A model generated the notes under the pieces. The model made no database searches, was not told the DNA's origin, and saw only the letters and a list, made by a program, of their open reading frames with translations. Below are positions 43,161 to 51,834 of a stretch of DNA of 64,000 nt, piece after piece; within the stretch, counting starts at the first letter, position 1; each line of letters begins with the position of its first letter. This DNA is from Rhodococcus sp. IEGM 1409. Lineage in GTDB: Bacteria > Actinomycetota > Actinomycetes > Mycobacteriales > Mycobacteriaceae. Location of the stretch: NCBI RefSeq assembly GCF_030056735.1, contig NZ_JASHKN010000005.1:224023-288022 (forward strand). Reading direction: 5' to 3'. The translations under genes were made by a program, and so were the position numbers.

Positions 43161-44827
43161 CCGTCGTTGTCGAAGCCGCTCCACCGGTACCGGCGTCGGC
43201 AAGTCAGTTCACCGGCACGCGCCGACTGGTTCGGCTGGCTTTACGACGGGACCGGATTCAGCTTTCCGTGTGGGTCATCTCGATCGTGCTGTTCATGCTG
43301 CTTGTCGTCGCCAGTGTGACCGGGCTGTACACGACACCCGAGGAACTGCGAAACATCGCAGTCAGTTCCGCGGTATCGCCGGTGGCGCTGGCGACCAACG
43401 GAATCGTGTCCGGCGATTCGCAGGGCGCGATAGTCGCCAGTCAGTCGGTGCTCGTGTTCGCTTTGGTGGCGGCATTGATGAGTACCCTTGCGGTGGTTCG
43501 CCATACGAGACAAAACGAGGAGACCGGCCGTGCCGAGATGATCGGTGCTGCGGTGGTAGGTCGGCGAGCGCTCCTGACCTCCGCGCTGATTGTCACGGTC
43601 GGTGCGAACATTGTTCTGACACTGGGAATTGCTCTGGGGTCGATCGCCGTCGGCCTGCCGGTCGGTGGTTCGCTCGCGCTGGGTGCATCGATCGGCGGTA
43701 CCGGAATCGCGTTTGCCGGAGTTGCAGCCGTGACGGCACAAATCACCGACGGTGCTCGTACGGCCAACGGTCTGGCGGGCGCCGCAATCGCTGTTGCCTT
43801 CATGCTGCGCGCGATCGGTGACGTGAACAGTACGGTCGTCGACGACGGAACTCGTGTGGTGAGCGGTTGGTTGTCGTGGCTCTCACCGATCGGGTGGGCA
43901 CAACAGATCAGGCCTTTCGACGACGACGCCTGGTGGATCCTGTTGTTGCTGATCGGATTTGCGGCTGTGCACGTGGTGGTGGCGTTCGTTCTCATCGACC
44001 ATCGCGATCAGGGAGCGGGACTCGTTCAGCCCCGGCCCGGCCCACCGGCCGCGGCATCGTGGCTACCGTCGGCTTGGGGCCTGTCGTGGCGCATGCAGCG
44101 AATGACGATGTTCTGGTGGATCTTTGCCGTTGTCATACTCGGGTTCGCGTACGGCGCTGTGGGCAACGAGATCGACGCGATGGTGGGATCGTCGCAGCAG
44201 ACCGCGGAGATGTTCGAGAAACTCGGTGGCGGCGGTGCGGATCTGGTGGACTCCTACTTGGCCACCGCTCTCGGTCTCACGTCGATAGTCATCGCGGCGT
44301 ATTCGGTCCAGAGTCTTCTCCGTATGCGGGGCGAGGAAACGTCGGGACGGCTCGAACCGTTGCTGGCAACCTCGCTGTCGCGGCGGAAGTGGATGCTGTC
44401 CCACCTGGGGGTGGTTGTGGGCGGTGTGATCCTCGCGCACGTCTTGATGGGTGCGTTCACCGGATTCGCCTTCGGGCTCGTCACGGATGACATCGGCGGC
44501 AACACACTTCGGATGATCGGCGCGGCGTTGGCATATCTGCCTGCGGTGCTTGTCGTCGTGGGGTTGGTGTCGTTGGCTTTCGGACTGTTTCCGACGTATG
44601 CGTCGTCCCTCTCCTGGGGAATCTTGGCGGTATGCATCGTGCTCGGACAACTCGGTACGTTGCTGAAGCTTCCGCAGGTAGTGCTGGATCTGTCGCCGTT
44701 CACCCACGTACCCGGTGCCCCCGCCGAGCCTGTGACTGTTCTACCTCTGCTCGCGATGATTGTTGTGGCAGTAATGCTTTCGATCTTGTCGCTCACCGCG
44801 TTCCGTCGCCGCGACATCCAGATGTAG
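43157..44827 (+). CDS. ABC-2 type exporter permease (two-half protein)
   Basis: 556 residues, about twelve membrane helices in two similar six-helix halves; each half has a charged segment following [13 protein letters not shown] or [13 protein letters not shown]. Large single-chain permeases of this kind are found with DrrA-like ATPases in actinobacteria (tetronasin/daunorubicin type). Together with the ATPase it would export a hydrophobic compound. The divergent GbsR/MarR protein likely controls the pair. Substrate unknown. Confidence 0.88.
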   Translation: MTVVVEAAPPVPASASQFTGTRRLVRLALRRDRIQLSVWVISIVLFMLLVVASVTGLYTTPEELRNIAVSSAVSPVALATNGIVSGDSQGAIVASQSVLVFALVAALMSTLAVVRHTRQNEETGRAEMIGAAVVGRRALLTSALIVTVGANIVLTLGIALGSIAVGLPVGGSLALGASIGGTGIAFAGVAAVTAQITDGARTANGLAGAAIAVAFMLRAIGDVNSTVVDDGTRVVSGWLSWLSPIGWAQQIRPFDDDAWWILLLLIGFAAVHVVVAFVLIDHRDQGAGLVQPRPGPPAAASWLPSAWGLSWRMQRMTMFWWIFAVVILGFAYGAVGNEIDAMVGSSQQTAEMFEKLGGGGADLVDSYLATALGLTSIVIAAYSVQSLLRMRGEETSGRLEPLLATSLSRRKWMLSHLGVVVGGVILAHVLMGAFTGFAFGLVTDDIGGNTLRMIGAALAYLPAVLVVVGLVSLAFGLFPTYASSLSWGILAVCIVLGQLGTLLKLPQVVLDLSPFTHVPGAPAEPVTVLPLLAMIVVAVMLSILSLTAFRRRDIQM

Positions 44828-44838
44828 TAGAGCTGAAC

Positions 44839-45479
44839 TCAACTCGGAATTCGGCGAAGCTGACGCGCCCGCGCAGCGAGACGTCCGGTCGAGTCGAACA
44901 ATTCGGATTCGTCGACGCAGAGAGTGTCTGTCGCCCAAACAGTCCCGTGGCGCAGGCGATACCACTGCGACGGTGGCTGGGGGAGCGTCGCGATGTGCTC
45001 CGGCGTGAAGTGTGCGGTGAACTCGATGGTCGGAATGGCCACGGGCATCGTCAGTGTCGCGAACAATCCGGGAGGAAGCGCGTCGAGCAGGACCGCGGCG
45101 CGCTCCTGGGCTGTGAAGTCGAGATCGCTCAGCAATCGGATCCAGACGTCGAATTCCGGGGAGTCGCCACCGGCGAACGGTCTCGCGGAATTGATCGGCC
45201 GAATGTCGAGGTGCTGGGCGAACGGCACAAAATCCACCGGGATCTCCAGTGACGGCAGGGTTGACGGGTCGGCTTCGGAGGGACAGGGCGGTCCAGGTGC
45301 GCGGTGACTGCCAGGGGCTCGGCTCCGGACGCGTCGGCGGCCACTCGCAGCATCCTTGCCACGGCAAGCCTGCCCTGGATGCCGTCGAAACTGCGCCAGC
45401 TGGAGTCGAATTCAGTGTGATGGTGCACTTCGTTGCTCGGCGGTTGAGCCGTCACGGGCACCTGACTAGCGATTGCCAT
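44839..45479 (-). pseudogene. TesB-like acyl-CoA thioesterase, single frameshift
   Basis: From ATG 45479 the first ~66 residues read MAIASQVPVTAQPPSNEVHH... and contain the hotdog start FDSSWRSFDGIQGRLAVARM and LAVTAHLDRPV. The frame then shifts: SEADPSTLPSLEIPVDFVPF and the rest (FTAHFTPEHIATL, DSTGRLAARARQL) continue in the next frame to 44839. Restoring one base in the C-rich run near 45285-45290 gives a continuous ~213-residue thioesterase. It is a single-base deletion: either a real recent mutation or a sequencing error. A large inverted repeat covers the start codon. Confidence 0.75.
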
Positions 45480-45510
45480 AGTCAGCACTGTGAAGGCTGA
45501 CTATGGCAAT
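45472..45510. promoter_or_regulatory. 14-bp inverted repeat overlapping the thioesterase start
   Basis: ATTGCCATAGTCAG (45472-45485) and CTGACTATGGCAAT (45497-45510) are perfect complementary arms with an 11-nt spacer. The left arm includes the start codon of the thioesterase gene (45477-45479). This could be an operator for a large dimeric repressor or a translation-blocking hairpin. No other gene uses it obviously. Confidence 0.6.
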
Positions 45511-45523
45511 GGCAAGCTAGGGT

Positions 45524-45613
45524 CTATTCGGGAGTGCTGGACGACCCACCGAAGAGCATGTAGATGAGGATCTGAAGAATGCCGAGAGGATTGATCTCGC
45601 CGAGGCTGCTCAT
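45524..45613 (-). CDS. 29-residue peptide, unknown
   Basis: ATG 45613 with AGGAG about ten bases upstream opens MSSLGEINPLGILQILIYML followed by FGGSSSTPE. The middle is one hydrophobic helix. Placed alone between the thioesterase and MaoC genes. Too short for a family call; its ribosome site and amino-acid make-up favour a real small membrane peptide. Confidence 0.42.
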   Translation of the reverse strand: MSSLGEINPLGILQILIYMLFGGSSSTPE

Positions 45614-45712
45614 GTGTGAGGAACTCCTGATTGCGGGGATGGGTATTGTTGCGTCGCAACGTCACTGAAAGTACGGCAATTCAGACAAAGAGGTGCGGAA
45701 TTTACCGATAAT

Positions 45713-46189
45713 TCACTGTCCGCGAGTCGGGCGGCAGTGCAGGTAGGCGTCGGTGACCACGTCGAGAACGCGATTGCCGTGCGCATCGACCAATTTTGCT
45801 GTGATTGTGACCAATCCTCGGGAGCGATTGTCGAACACGACGTTGTCGACGGTGACCTTTCCGCTCAGGGTGTCGCCGGGGCGCAGTGGACGGAGGAAGC
45901 TCACGTCGCGCATGGTCTTTCCGGCGATCACGTTCCATTGGTCGTAGAGACTGGCAACCACCAACTTCTGGCAGATCGACAGGGTGTGCAGGCCGCTGGC
46001 GATCAACCCACCGAAGACACCGGACCCGGCGGCTTCCTTGTCGATGTGAAACCACTGGGGATCCCACTGGGTTGCGAACTCGACGATTTCCTCTTCGGTC
46101 ACCGAATACGAGCCCAATGGGATCACTTGGCCGATCTCGACATCGTCGGCGAACACTGTGCGTTTGTGAAGGGCGGCCGAATCGTTCAT
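45713..46189 (-). CDS. MaoC-like (R)-specific hydratase family protein
   Basis: 158 residues of the hotdog MaoC dehydratase type: FADDVEIGQVIPLGSYSVTE, WDPQWFHIDKEAAG (catalytic Asp/His) and FLRPLRPGDTLSGKVTV. Enzymes of this group hydrate 2-enoyl-CoA; many small actinobacterial members have no assigned substrate. ATG 46189. It lies divergent from the DUF6314 gene across 121 bp. Confidence 0.86.
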   Translation of the reverse strand: MNDSAALHKRTVFADDVEIGQVIPLGSYSVTEEEIVEFATQWDPQWFHIDKEAAGSGVFGGLIASGLHTLSICQKLVVASLYDQWNVIAGKTMRDVSFLRPLRPGDTLSGKVTVDNVVFDNRSRGLVTITAKLVDAHGNRVLDVVTDAYLHCRPTRGQ

Positions 46190-46310
46190 GGTTGTGCAAA
46201 TCTCCTGCGTGTTCCGGGTGTACTCGGAACATACTCCCGCAGCGTGTTCGACTCCGTCGCGAGTCGGTCTCCGGTGTCGTCAGGTAATCCAGGGTCACTA
46301 GAATCGTCAC

Positions 46311-46736
46311 ATGGTTGACGACGCGAAGATCGAGCCGAGGGCGCTGGCAGGAACGTGGCACTTCGAGCGCGACATCGTCGACCGCCTTTCCGGTTCCACC
46401 AAGCATGTCTTCGGAGAGACCACTATCGCCGACGCCGGTGACGGTCGGATGCGCTGGTACGAGAGTGGCACTCTGCGTGACGGCGATCTGGAACTGCCCG
46501 TGTTCCGGACTCTGTTCATCGCCGAGCACGGTCTCGAGTGGGCTGTGACATTCGAGGACGGCAGAGAGTTTCACGACTGGGCACCGGGGGAGGAAGTCGA
46601 GCACCTGTGCGGTGCGGATACCTACCGCGGGCGAATCGACGTCACTGCCGGCGATCGATCGGCCTGGACTGTCGTCTGGACCGTGACGGGGCCGAGCAAG
46701 GACTACACGATGACCACGCATCTCACCCGGCCCTGA
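46311..46736 (+). CDS. DUF6314 family protein
   Basis: 141 residues. Beta-rich, lipocalin-like; the opening GTWHFERDIVDRLSGSTKHV and the end TAGDRSAWTVVWTVTGPSKD are the conserved parts of DUF6314. Function unknown. ATG 46311; the frame ends 16 bases from the convergent Mop gene. Confidence 0.78.
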   Translation: MVDDAKIEPRALAGTWHFERDIVDRLSGSTKHVFGETTIADAGDGRMRWYESGTLRDGDLELPVFRTLFIAEHGLEWAVTFEDGREFHDWAPGEEVEHLCGADTYRGRIDVTAGDRSAWTVVWTVTGPSKDYTMTTHLTRP

Positions 46737-46752
46737 TCAGAGCGCTCGCCAG

Positions 46753-46965
46753 TTATTCGACGCCGATCGTCACCTCGGTGGACTTCACGAATACCGTTGC
46801 AGCTTGGCCTGGTTCAAGGTCGAGATCCAGCGCGGCATCGCGGGTGATCGACGAAGTCACGATCTGGTTCCCGCCGTCCAATTTCACCTTGACCGTTGCC
46901 ATGACGGTGCCGAGGTTGACCTCGGTGATGGTGCCGGTGAGTTGATTTCGTGTGGACAGTCGCAT
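46753..46965 (-). CDS. Mop-type molybdopterin-binding (TOBE) protein
   Basis: 70 residues, a single Mop/TOBE domain: MRLSTRNQLTGTITEVNLGT ... SSITRDAALDLDLEPGQAAT ... FVKSTEVTIGVE. Single-domain Mop proteins bind molybdate and serve as storage or buffers. No molybdenum transporter is nearby. Divergent from the DUF4287 gene. Confidence 0.85.
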   Translation of the reverse strand: MRLSTRNQLTGTITEVNLGTVMATVKVKLDGGNQIVTSSITRDAALDLDLEPGQAATVFVKSTEVTIGVE

Positions 46966-47106
46966 CTCTGAACTCCTGTGCTCTCGGGTAGGTGTACTTC
47001 GACCCTAAGCTGCCGGGCCCGTGGATACCCAGCGATTCCGCAGGTGCGGACATGCAGGCGAGAGAGTTGCGCGAATGGTGTCGGCCGGCCGAGGTAGATT
47101 CCGGTC

Positions 47107-47310
47107 ATGACTGAACCTGTGAAGGGCCCGGCGTCGTACTTTCCGTCGATCGAGAAGAAGTACGGTCGGCCGATCGGCGAATGGCAAGAGCTGATCCGAA
47201 GCTCAGAGCTCACCAAGCACATGGAATTGGTGAATCGGTTGAAGTCGGAGCACGGTATGGGCCATGGTCACGCGAATGCTCTTGTCGCGCATACGTTGAA
47301 AGAAGGCTAG
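47107..47310 (+). CDS. DUF4287 family protein
   Basis: 67 residues, mostly helical: YFPSIEKKYGRPIGEWQELI then KHMELVNRLKSEHGMGHGHA with ALVAHTL at the end. Matches the actinobacterial DUF4287 family; its function is unknown. Only six bases separate it from the convergent mftM stop. Confidence 0.85.
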   Translation: MTEPVKGPASYFPSIEKKYGRPIGEWQELIRSSELTKHMELVNRLKSEHGMGHGHANALVAHTLKEG

Positions 47311-47316
47311 TTCACT

Positions 47317-48150
47317 TCAGGCGGCAGTAGCGTCCAGCACCAACCAGCCGCCGTGATGCTCGAATACCTCGAACGGCACACCGGTCTGCCGGCCGACTGC
47401 GTGCAGCGACTCGAGGTCGAAAGTGCGGATGTGGCCGTGGCATGCGGTGGCTTCGTCTTCGAAGGGGACGGCTATGACGACCCTCTGACGTGCGATCCGG
47501 AGTGCCTGCGCAATCACTGCTTCGCCCACTGAGTCGTCGACGTGCTCGAGGAGATGAATCGCGGTCACGGTGTCGGCGCTGTTGTCCGGAGCCGGGACTT
47601 CCCCCGCGTCGCAGATCACCGTGTCGATCTTGATGCCGAGTTCGGGGGCTACCGCGTCGAGCAGGATCATCGTTCCGGGCAGGATATCCGTGGCGGTCAC
47701 GTCCATTCCGGCGCGCGCGAGCCGCAGGGGCAGGAAGCCGAAGCAGGACCCCAGATCGAGCACGGAACCGCGAACCAGTTTTTCGGCTTTGTCGTGGATC
47801 GGCGCGAAATCCGCAGTGCCGTCCAGTAGTTCGGCAAGCGAGTTCCGGTAGTAGGTGGTCCAGGATTCGAGAGCGCCGTCCACGGTGGAGCGAACCAGGC
47901 CGACCATCGTCAGCTCGAATTCGTCCTGACCGAACTCCGCGTCCTGAATCGACGAGGTAACTCCGGCGACGAGGCGCTCGCTCAGATCGGCAGGATTGAG
48001 GGAGTGCCGGACGTGGAGGCGACCGCCTCGACGATCGAGCGAGATCGGACCGGAATCGACCCGTTCGACGGTTACATGCCCGAACGACCACAAGCCCGGC
48101 GTCGACGGTGCCAGTGAATCCAGGGCCGGTTCGTTTGTGGTGGTGGACAT
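47317..48150 (-). CDS. mftM: Mycofactocin oligosaccharide methyltransferase MftM
   Basis: 277 residues. SAM-dependent methyltransferase: LDLGSCFGFLPLRLARAGMD (motif I), then ATDILPGTMI and ADTVTAIHLLEHV. The N-terminal WSFGHVTVERVDSG region and the position behind mftR fit MftM, which methylates a glucose of the beta-1,4-glucan tail of mycofactocin. It follows mftR by 30 bp on the same strand, so the two share a transcript. ATG 48150 with AAAGGTG upstream is preferred over 48156. Confidence 0.82.
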   Translation of the reverse strand: MSTTTNEPALDSLAPSTPGLWSFGHVTVERVDSGPISLDRRGGRLHVRHSLNPADLSERLVAGVTSSIQDAEFGQDEFELTMVGLVRSTVDGALESWTTYYRNSLAELLDGTADFAPIHDKAEKLVRGSVLDLGSCFGFLPLRLARAGMDVTATDILPGTMILLDAVAPELGIKIDTVICDAGEVPAPDNSADTVTAIHLLEHVDDSVGEAVIAQALRIARQRVVIAVPFEDEATACHGHIRTFDLESLHAVGRQTGVPFEVFEHHGGWLVLDATAA

Positions 48151-48180
48151 GATCACCTTTCTCGGGTAGCTGATGCTTTC

Positions 48181-48780
48181 TCAGGTGCTGATGCCGGTCC
48201 GCAGGGACTGCGTACCTGTTTTCAAGAGTTCCGGTAGTTCGAGTGCATCGTCGGTGAGCCACTGCTCGTATGCCGACATGGCCACCCCGAGCAGAAGATA
48301 GCCGACCGTGCGTGGGCCGTGATCGGTCGGTTCGAGATTCATTCGCCGTGCGACGTAGTCGGCGACCACCTGCCGCCAACCTTCGTACATCACCACAGAG
48401 TATGCCTGAAGCGTCGGAACTTCGAGGATCAATTCCATCCGTTTGCGATGTACCGCAGTCTCTTCCGGCGGGAAGGTGTTGAACGTCAACAACGCCGATT
48501 CGAGCGCGTCGACCAGCGGGATGTCGGCGGGCAGTGAATCCAGGTGCTCGCGCATCTCGCCGAGATGTCCGTCGAAGTCTCCCCAGGGAACGGCGTTCTT
48601 GGACGGGAAGTAGCGAAAGAAAGTCCGACGCGCGATGCCGGCGGCGTCGGCTATCTGGTCGACGCTCACCTCGTTGAAGCCGACTGTGGAGAACAGTTCG
48701 ATGCCGATCGTGCTGATTCCCTCCTTCGTTGTGGAGGGGCGACGGCCTATCCGAGCGGACGGTTTCTTGCGGCTACGCAT
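48181..48780 (-). CDS. mftR: Mycofactocin system TetR-type regulator MftR
   Basis: 199 residues. DNA-binding domain VSVDQIADAAGIARRTFFRY followed by FPSKNAVPWGDFD, the wording found in MftR. In M. smegmatis, MftR represses the mft operon and is released by long-chain acyl-CoA. Divergent from mftA across 150 bp, which contains strong palindromes. Start ATG 48780. Confidence 0.9.
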   Translation of the reverse strand: MRSRKKPSARIGRRPSTTKEGISTIGIELFSTVGFNEVSVDQIADAAGIARRTFFRYFPSKNAVPWGDFDGHLGEMREHLDSLPADIPLVDALESALLTFNTFPPEETAVHRKRMELILEVPTLQAYSVVMYEGWRQVVADYVARRMNLEPTDHGPRTVGYLLLGVAMSAYEQWLTDDALELPELLKTGTQSLRTGIST

Positions 48781-48821
48781 ACTTTTTTCGCTCCATGTGT
48801 GTCATTCTGCACTCGATGCCA

Positions 48822-48902
48822 TTACAGTGGTGAACCGAGTCACAGTGAAGTCCCACTAGTGACCACCAACTCCCAGGTTGGAAGTCTGATCTACAGACTT
48901 CC
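48822..48902. promoter_or_regulatory. mftR/mftA divergent control region
   Basis: The 150-bp spacer contains a possible -10 TACAGT (48823-48828) for mftA, the palindrome CACTAGTG (48854-48861), the inverted repeat CCAAC-N6-GTTGG (48866-48881) and the perfect 9-bp inverted repeat GGAAGTCTG-N5-CAGACTTCC (48880-48902) 28 bp before mftA. One of these is likely the MftR operator; the last may instead be a leader hairpin. Confidence 0.5.
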
Positions 48903-48930
48903 AGACGGAGTCCGACCGCAGGAGGAATCC

Positions 48931-49026
48931 ATGTCAGATCGTGACAACAAGGCGCTCGAGAACGACCTCGTCGAGGAGTCCCTCGTGGAGGAAGTTTCCA
49001 TCGACGGCATGTGCGGCGTGTACTGA
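48931..49026 (+). CDS. mftA: Mycofactocin precursor peptide MftA
   Basis: 31 residues, too short for many annotation programs. The acidic leader (LENDLVEESLVEEVSIDG) ends in the core IDGMCGVY, whose last Val-Tyr is oxidatively decarboxylated and cross-linked by MftC, cut out by MftE and finally glycosylated. Ribosome site AGGAGGAATCC lies just upstream. mftB begins two bases after the stop. RiPP precursor of the redox cofactor mycofactocin. Confidence 0.97.
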   Translation: MSDRDNKALENDLVEESLVEEVSIDGMCGVY

Positions 49027-49028
49027 CC

Positions 49029-49298
49029 GTGTCTGCTTTGGATCTCGACGCGGGGTGGAAACTCCACCCGCAGGTAGCGCTTCGCCCCGAACCTTTCGGG
49101 GCGTTGCTCTACCACTTCGGAACGCGCAAGCTCTCGTTCCTGAAGAACACGACCATCGTTGCGGTGGTCAAAGCGTTGCCAGACCATCCTGATGTCCGGT
49201 CCGCACTACGTGCGCAAGGCATCGAAGATGACGCGGCTCCCCAATATGCCCGCGCGCTGAGCACTCTCGCCGACTCGCACATGATCGTGCCTGTCTGA
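49029..49298 (+). CDS. mftB: Mycofactocin precursor-binding chaperone MftB
   Basis: 89 residues, a small RiPP recognition element (PqqD-like winged helix): WKLHPQVALRPEPFGALLYH followed by FGTRKLSFLK. It binds the MftA leader and presents it to MftC. GTG 49029 is two bases after the mftA stop, so translation is coupled. 76 bp separate it from mftC. Confidence 0.95.
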   Translation: MSALDLDAGWKLHPQVALRPEPFGALLYHFGTRKLSFLKNTTIVAVVKALPDHPDVRSALRAQGIEDDAAPQYARALSTLADSHMIVPV

Positions 49299-49374
49299 GC
49301 CAGACGCTCGCCCCCACGTGCGGAACAGCCCTTCTGCACGTTCGCCCGCTTCATTTCTTCGCGAGGACACAGCC

Positions 49375-50589
49375 ATGACCTCAGTTCTTGAACAGCCCTC
49401 CCCGCCCGCCAAGGTGGGTCGCCTCGTCGATCAGTTCGAACTCGGACTCGACGCCCCGATCTGCCTGACGTGGGAACTCACCTACGCCTGCAACCTGTCC
49501 TGCGTGCACTGCCTGTCGTCGTCGGGTCGGCGTGACCCCAACGAGCTGAGCACGCAGCAGTGCAAGTCCATCATCGACGAGCTGCAGCGTATGCAGGTTT
49601 TCTACGTCAACATCGGTGGCGGCGAGCCGACGGTACGCTCCGACTTCTGGGAGCTCGTCGACTACGCGACGGACCACCAGGTTGGTGTGAAGTTCTCCAC
49701 CAACGGCGTGAAGATCGACAAGAAGGTCGCGGCGCGCCTTGCCGCCAGTGACTACGTCGACGTGCAGATTTCCATCGACGGTGCCACCGCTGAGGTCAAT
49801 GACGCTGTGCGCGGGCCTGGTTCGTTCGCGATGGCTGAGCGCGCTCTCGCGAACCTGAAGGAAGCCGGCTTCAAGGACGCCAAGATTTCGGTGGTCGTCA
49901 CGCGGCACAATGTCAGTCAGCTCGACGAGTTCAAGGCTCTCGCCGACAAGTACGACGCGACCCTGCGCATCACTCGACTGCGTCCTTCGGGCCGCGGCGC
50001 CGACGTGTGGGACGACCTGCACCCACGCCCCGAGCAGCAGCGTGAGCTCTACAACTGGCTGGTGGCTAACGGTGAGGGCGTCCTGACGGGCGACTCGTTC
50101 TTCCACCTTTCCGCGTTCGGCGATGCACTGCCTGGTCTCAATCTCTGTGGCGCTGGCCGTGTCGTGTGCCTGATCGACCCGGTCGGTGACGTGTACGCGT
50201 GCCCTTTCGCGATTCACGATCAGTTCCTTGCCGGAAATATCGTGAAAGACGGTGGATTCCAGGAAGTCTGGCAGCACTCGGACCTGTTCGAAGAACTGCG
50301 CTCGCCGCAGACCGGTGGTGCCTGCAGCAAGTGCAACCACTACGACTCCTGCCGCGGTGGCTGCATGGCAGCCAAGTTCTTCACCGGGCTGCCGATGGAC
50401 GGTCCTGATCCCGAGTGCGTCATCGGAAACGGTGAAATGGCCTTGGCCGGCGCGGGAGAGATCCCCAAGTCCAGCGTCGACCACTCACGTTCCGGTCAAC
50501 GTAAAACCCCGCGTGCATCGGTGCCACTGACACTGATGATGCGTCCCCCCGCCAAGATTTGTGACGAAAACCCGCTTGCGGGAATGTAA
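49375..50589 (+). CDS. mftC: Mycofactocin radical SAM maturase MftC
   Basis: 404 residues. Radical-SAM [4Fe-4S] motif C-x3-C-x2-C at Cys39, Cys43, Cys46 (TYACNLSCVHC), and a C-terminal SPASM domain holding two auxiliary clusters (LCGAGRVVCLIDPVGDVYAC; CSKCNHYDSCRGGCM). It oxidatively decarboxylates the Tyr of MftA and links it to Val. ATG 49375 is the start by homology. C-terminal tail ends PLAGM. Needs MftB. Confidence 0.96.
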   Translation: MTSVLEQPSPPAKVGRLVDQFELGLDAPICLTWELTYACNLSCVHCLSSSGRRDPNELSTQQCKSIIDELQRMQVFYVNIGGGEPTVRSDFWELVDYATDHQVGVKFSTNGVKIDKKVAARLAASDYVDVQISIDGATAEVNDAVRGPGSFAMAERALANLKEAGFKDAKISVVVTRHNVSQLDEFKALADKYDATLRITRLRPSGRGADVWDDLHPRPEQQRELYNWLVANGEGVLTGDSFFHLSAFGDALPGLNLCGAGRVVCLIDPVGDVYACPFAIHDQFLAGNIVKDGGFQEVWQHSDLFEELRSPQTGGACSKCNHYDSCRGGCMAAKFFTGLPMDGPDPECVIGNGEMALAGAGEIPKSSVDHSRSGQRKTPRASVPLTLMMRPPAKICDENPLAGM

Positions 50590-50629
50590 GTAGCCTTTCC
50601 GGCCACTTGCGATACGAGAGGTTTGACTG

Positions 50630-51808
50630 ATGGCAAAGAACGCATTCTTCGAGACCGTCGCTGAAGCACAGCGACGTGCGCAGAAGAGGCTCCCCAAGTC
50701 CGTGTATGCGGCGCTGGTGGCCGGATCCGAAAAGGGTCTGACCGTCGACGACAATGTCGCGGCCTACAGTGAACTGGGTTTCGCTCCGCATGCGGCCGGC
50801 TTGCCGAACGAGCGGAACATGGCTACCACCGTTATGGGGCAGGACATTTCGCTTCCGGTGATGATTTCGCCGACCGGTGTGCAGGCAGTGCACCCCGACG
50901 GCGAGGTAGCGGTGGCTCGAGCGGCCGCAGCACGGGGAACGGCGATCGGCCTGAGTTCTTTCGCCAGCAAGTCCATCGAAGAAGTTGCGGCAGCCAACCC
51001 GCAGGTGTTCTTCCAGATGTACTGGGTCGGCAGCCGCGACGTGCTCCTGCAGCGTATGGAGCGTGCTCGCGCCGCCGGTGCCAAGGGCCTGATCATCACC
51101 ACCGACTGGTCCTTCTCGTACGGTCGCGACTGGGGCAGCCCGTCAATCCCCGAAAAGATGGACCTCAAGGCGATGTTCCAGTTTGCGCCCGAGGGCATCA
51201 TGCGCCCGAAGTGGTTGTTGGAGTTCGCCAAAACCGGCAAGATCCCGGATCTGACCACCCCGAACCTTGCGGCGCCGGGTCAGCCGGCGCCGACGTTCTT
51301 CGGCGCGTACGGCGAGTGGATGCAGACTCCGCTTCCGACGTGGGAAGACATTGCCTGGCTGCGTGAGCAGTGGGGCGGGCCCTTCATGCTCAAGGGAATC
51401 ATGCGCATCGACGACGCCAAGCGAGCTGTCGACGCAGGCGTCTCCGCGATTTCCGTCTCCAACCACGGTGGTAACAACCTCGACGGCACTCCCGCTCCGA
51501 TCCGCGTTCTCCCGGGCATTGCCGAAGCCGTGGGCGATCAGGTGGAAGTTGTTCTCGACGGCGGCATTCGACGCGGCGGCGATGTCGTCAAGGCGCTCGC
51601 CCTCGGAGCCAAGGCCGTCATGCTCGGGCGCGCGTACCTGTGGGGCCTCTCGGCAAACGGCCAGGCCGGTGTCGAGAACGTGCTCGACCTGATGCGGATG
51701 GGCATCGACTCGGGACTGATGGGCCTAGGCCACTCGTCCATCACCGAACTGAGCCCGGCGGACCTGGTGATCCCGGAAGGCTTCACCCGCACGCTGGGTG
51801 CGAGCTGA
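50630..51808 (+). CDS. mftD: FMN-dependent dehydrogenase MftD (pre-mycofactocin synthase)
   Basis: 392 residues, lactate-oxidase-type TIM barrel with FMN. The His/Gly loop reads SNHGGNNLDGTPAPI; typical lactate oxidases have S-N-H-G-G-R-Q, and the N-N variant is characteristic of MftD. It oxidises the peptide-derived lactam amine to a keto amide, giving the redox-active form. Followed by a 26-bp gap and the first OYE gene. Confidence 0.94.
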   Translation: MAKNAFFETVAEAQRRAQKRLPKSVYAALVAGSEKGLTVDDNVAAYSELGFAPHAAGLPNERNMATTVMGQDISLPVMISPTGVQAVHPDGEVAVARAAAARGTAIGLSSFASKSIEEVAAANPQVFFQMYWVGSRDVLLQRMERARAAGAKGLIITTDWSFSYGRDWGSPSIPEKMDLKAMFQFAPEGIMRPKWLLEFAKTGKIPDLTTPNLAAPGQPAPTFFGAYGEWMQTPLPTWEDIAWLREQWGGPFMLKGIMRIDDAKRAVDAGVSAISVSNHGGNNLDGTPAPIRVLPGIAEAVGDQVEVVLDGGIRRGGDVVKALALGAKAVMLGRAYLWGLSANGQAGVENVLDLMRMGIDSGLMGLGHSSITELSPADLVIPEGFTRTLGAS

Positions 51809-51834
51809 ATCTCCGGCTCTGATCGAGCTGTGAG

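Noticed and set aside
45472-45510. Phage or integron attachment site
   Set aside because: No integrase, no tRNA gene and no second copy of the core in the window.
51809-51834. Terminator between mftD and the first OYE gene
   Set aside because: Only 26 bases with no inverted repeat or T-run; the genes are more likely cotranscribed.
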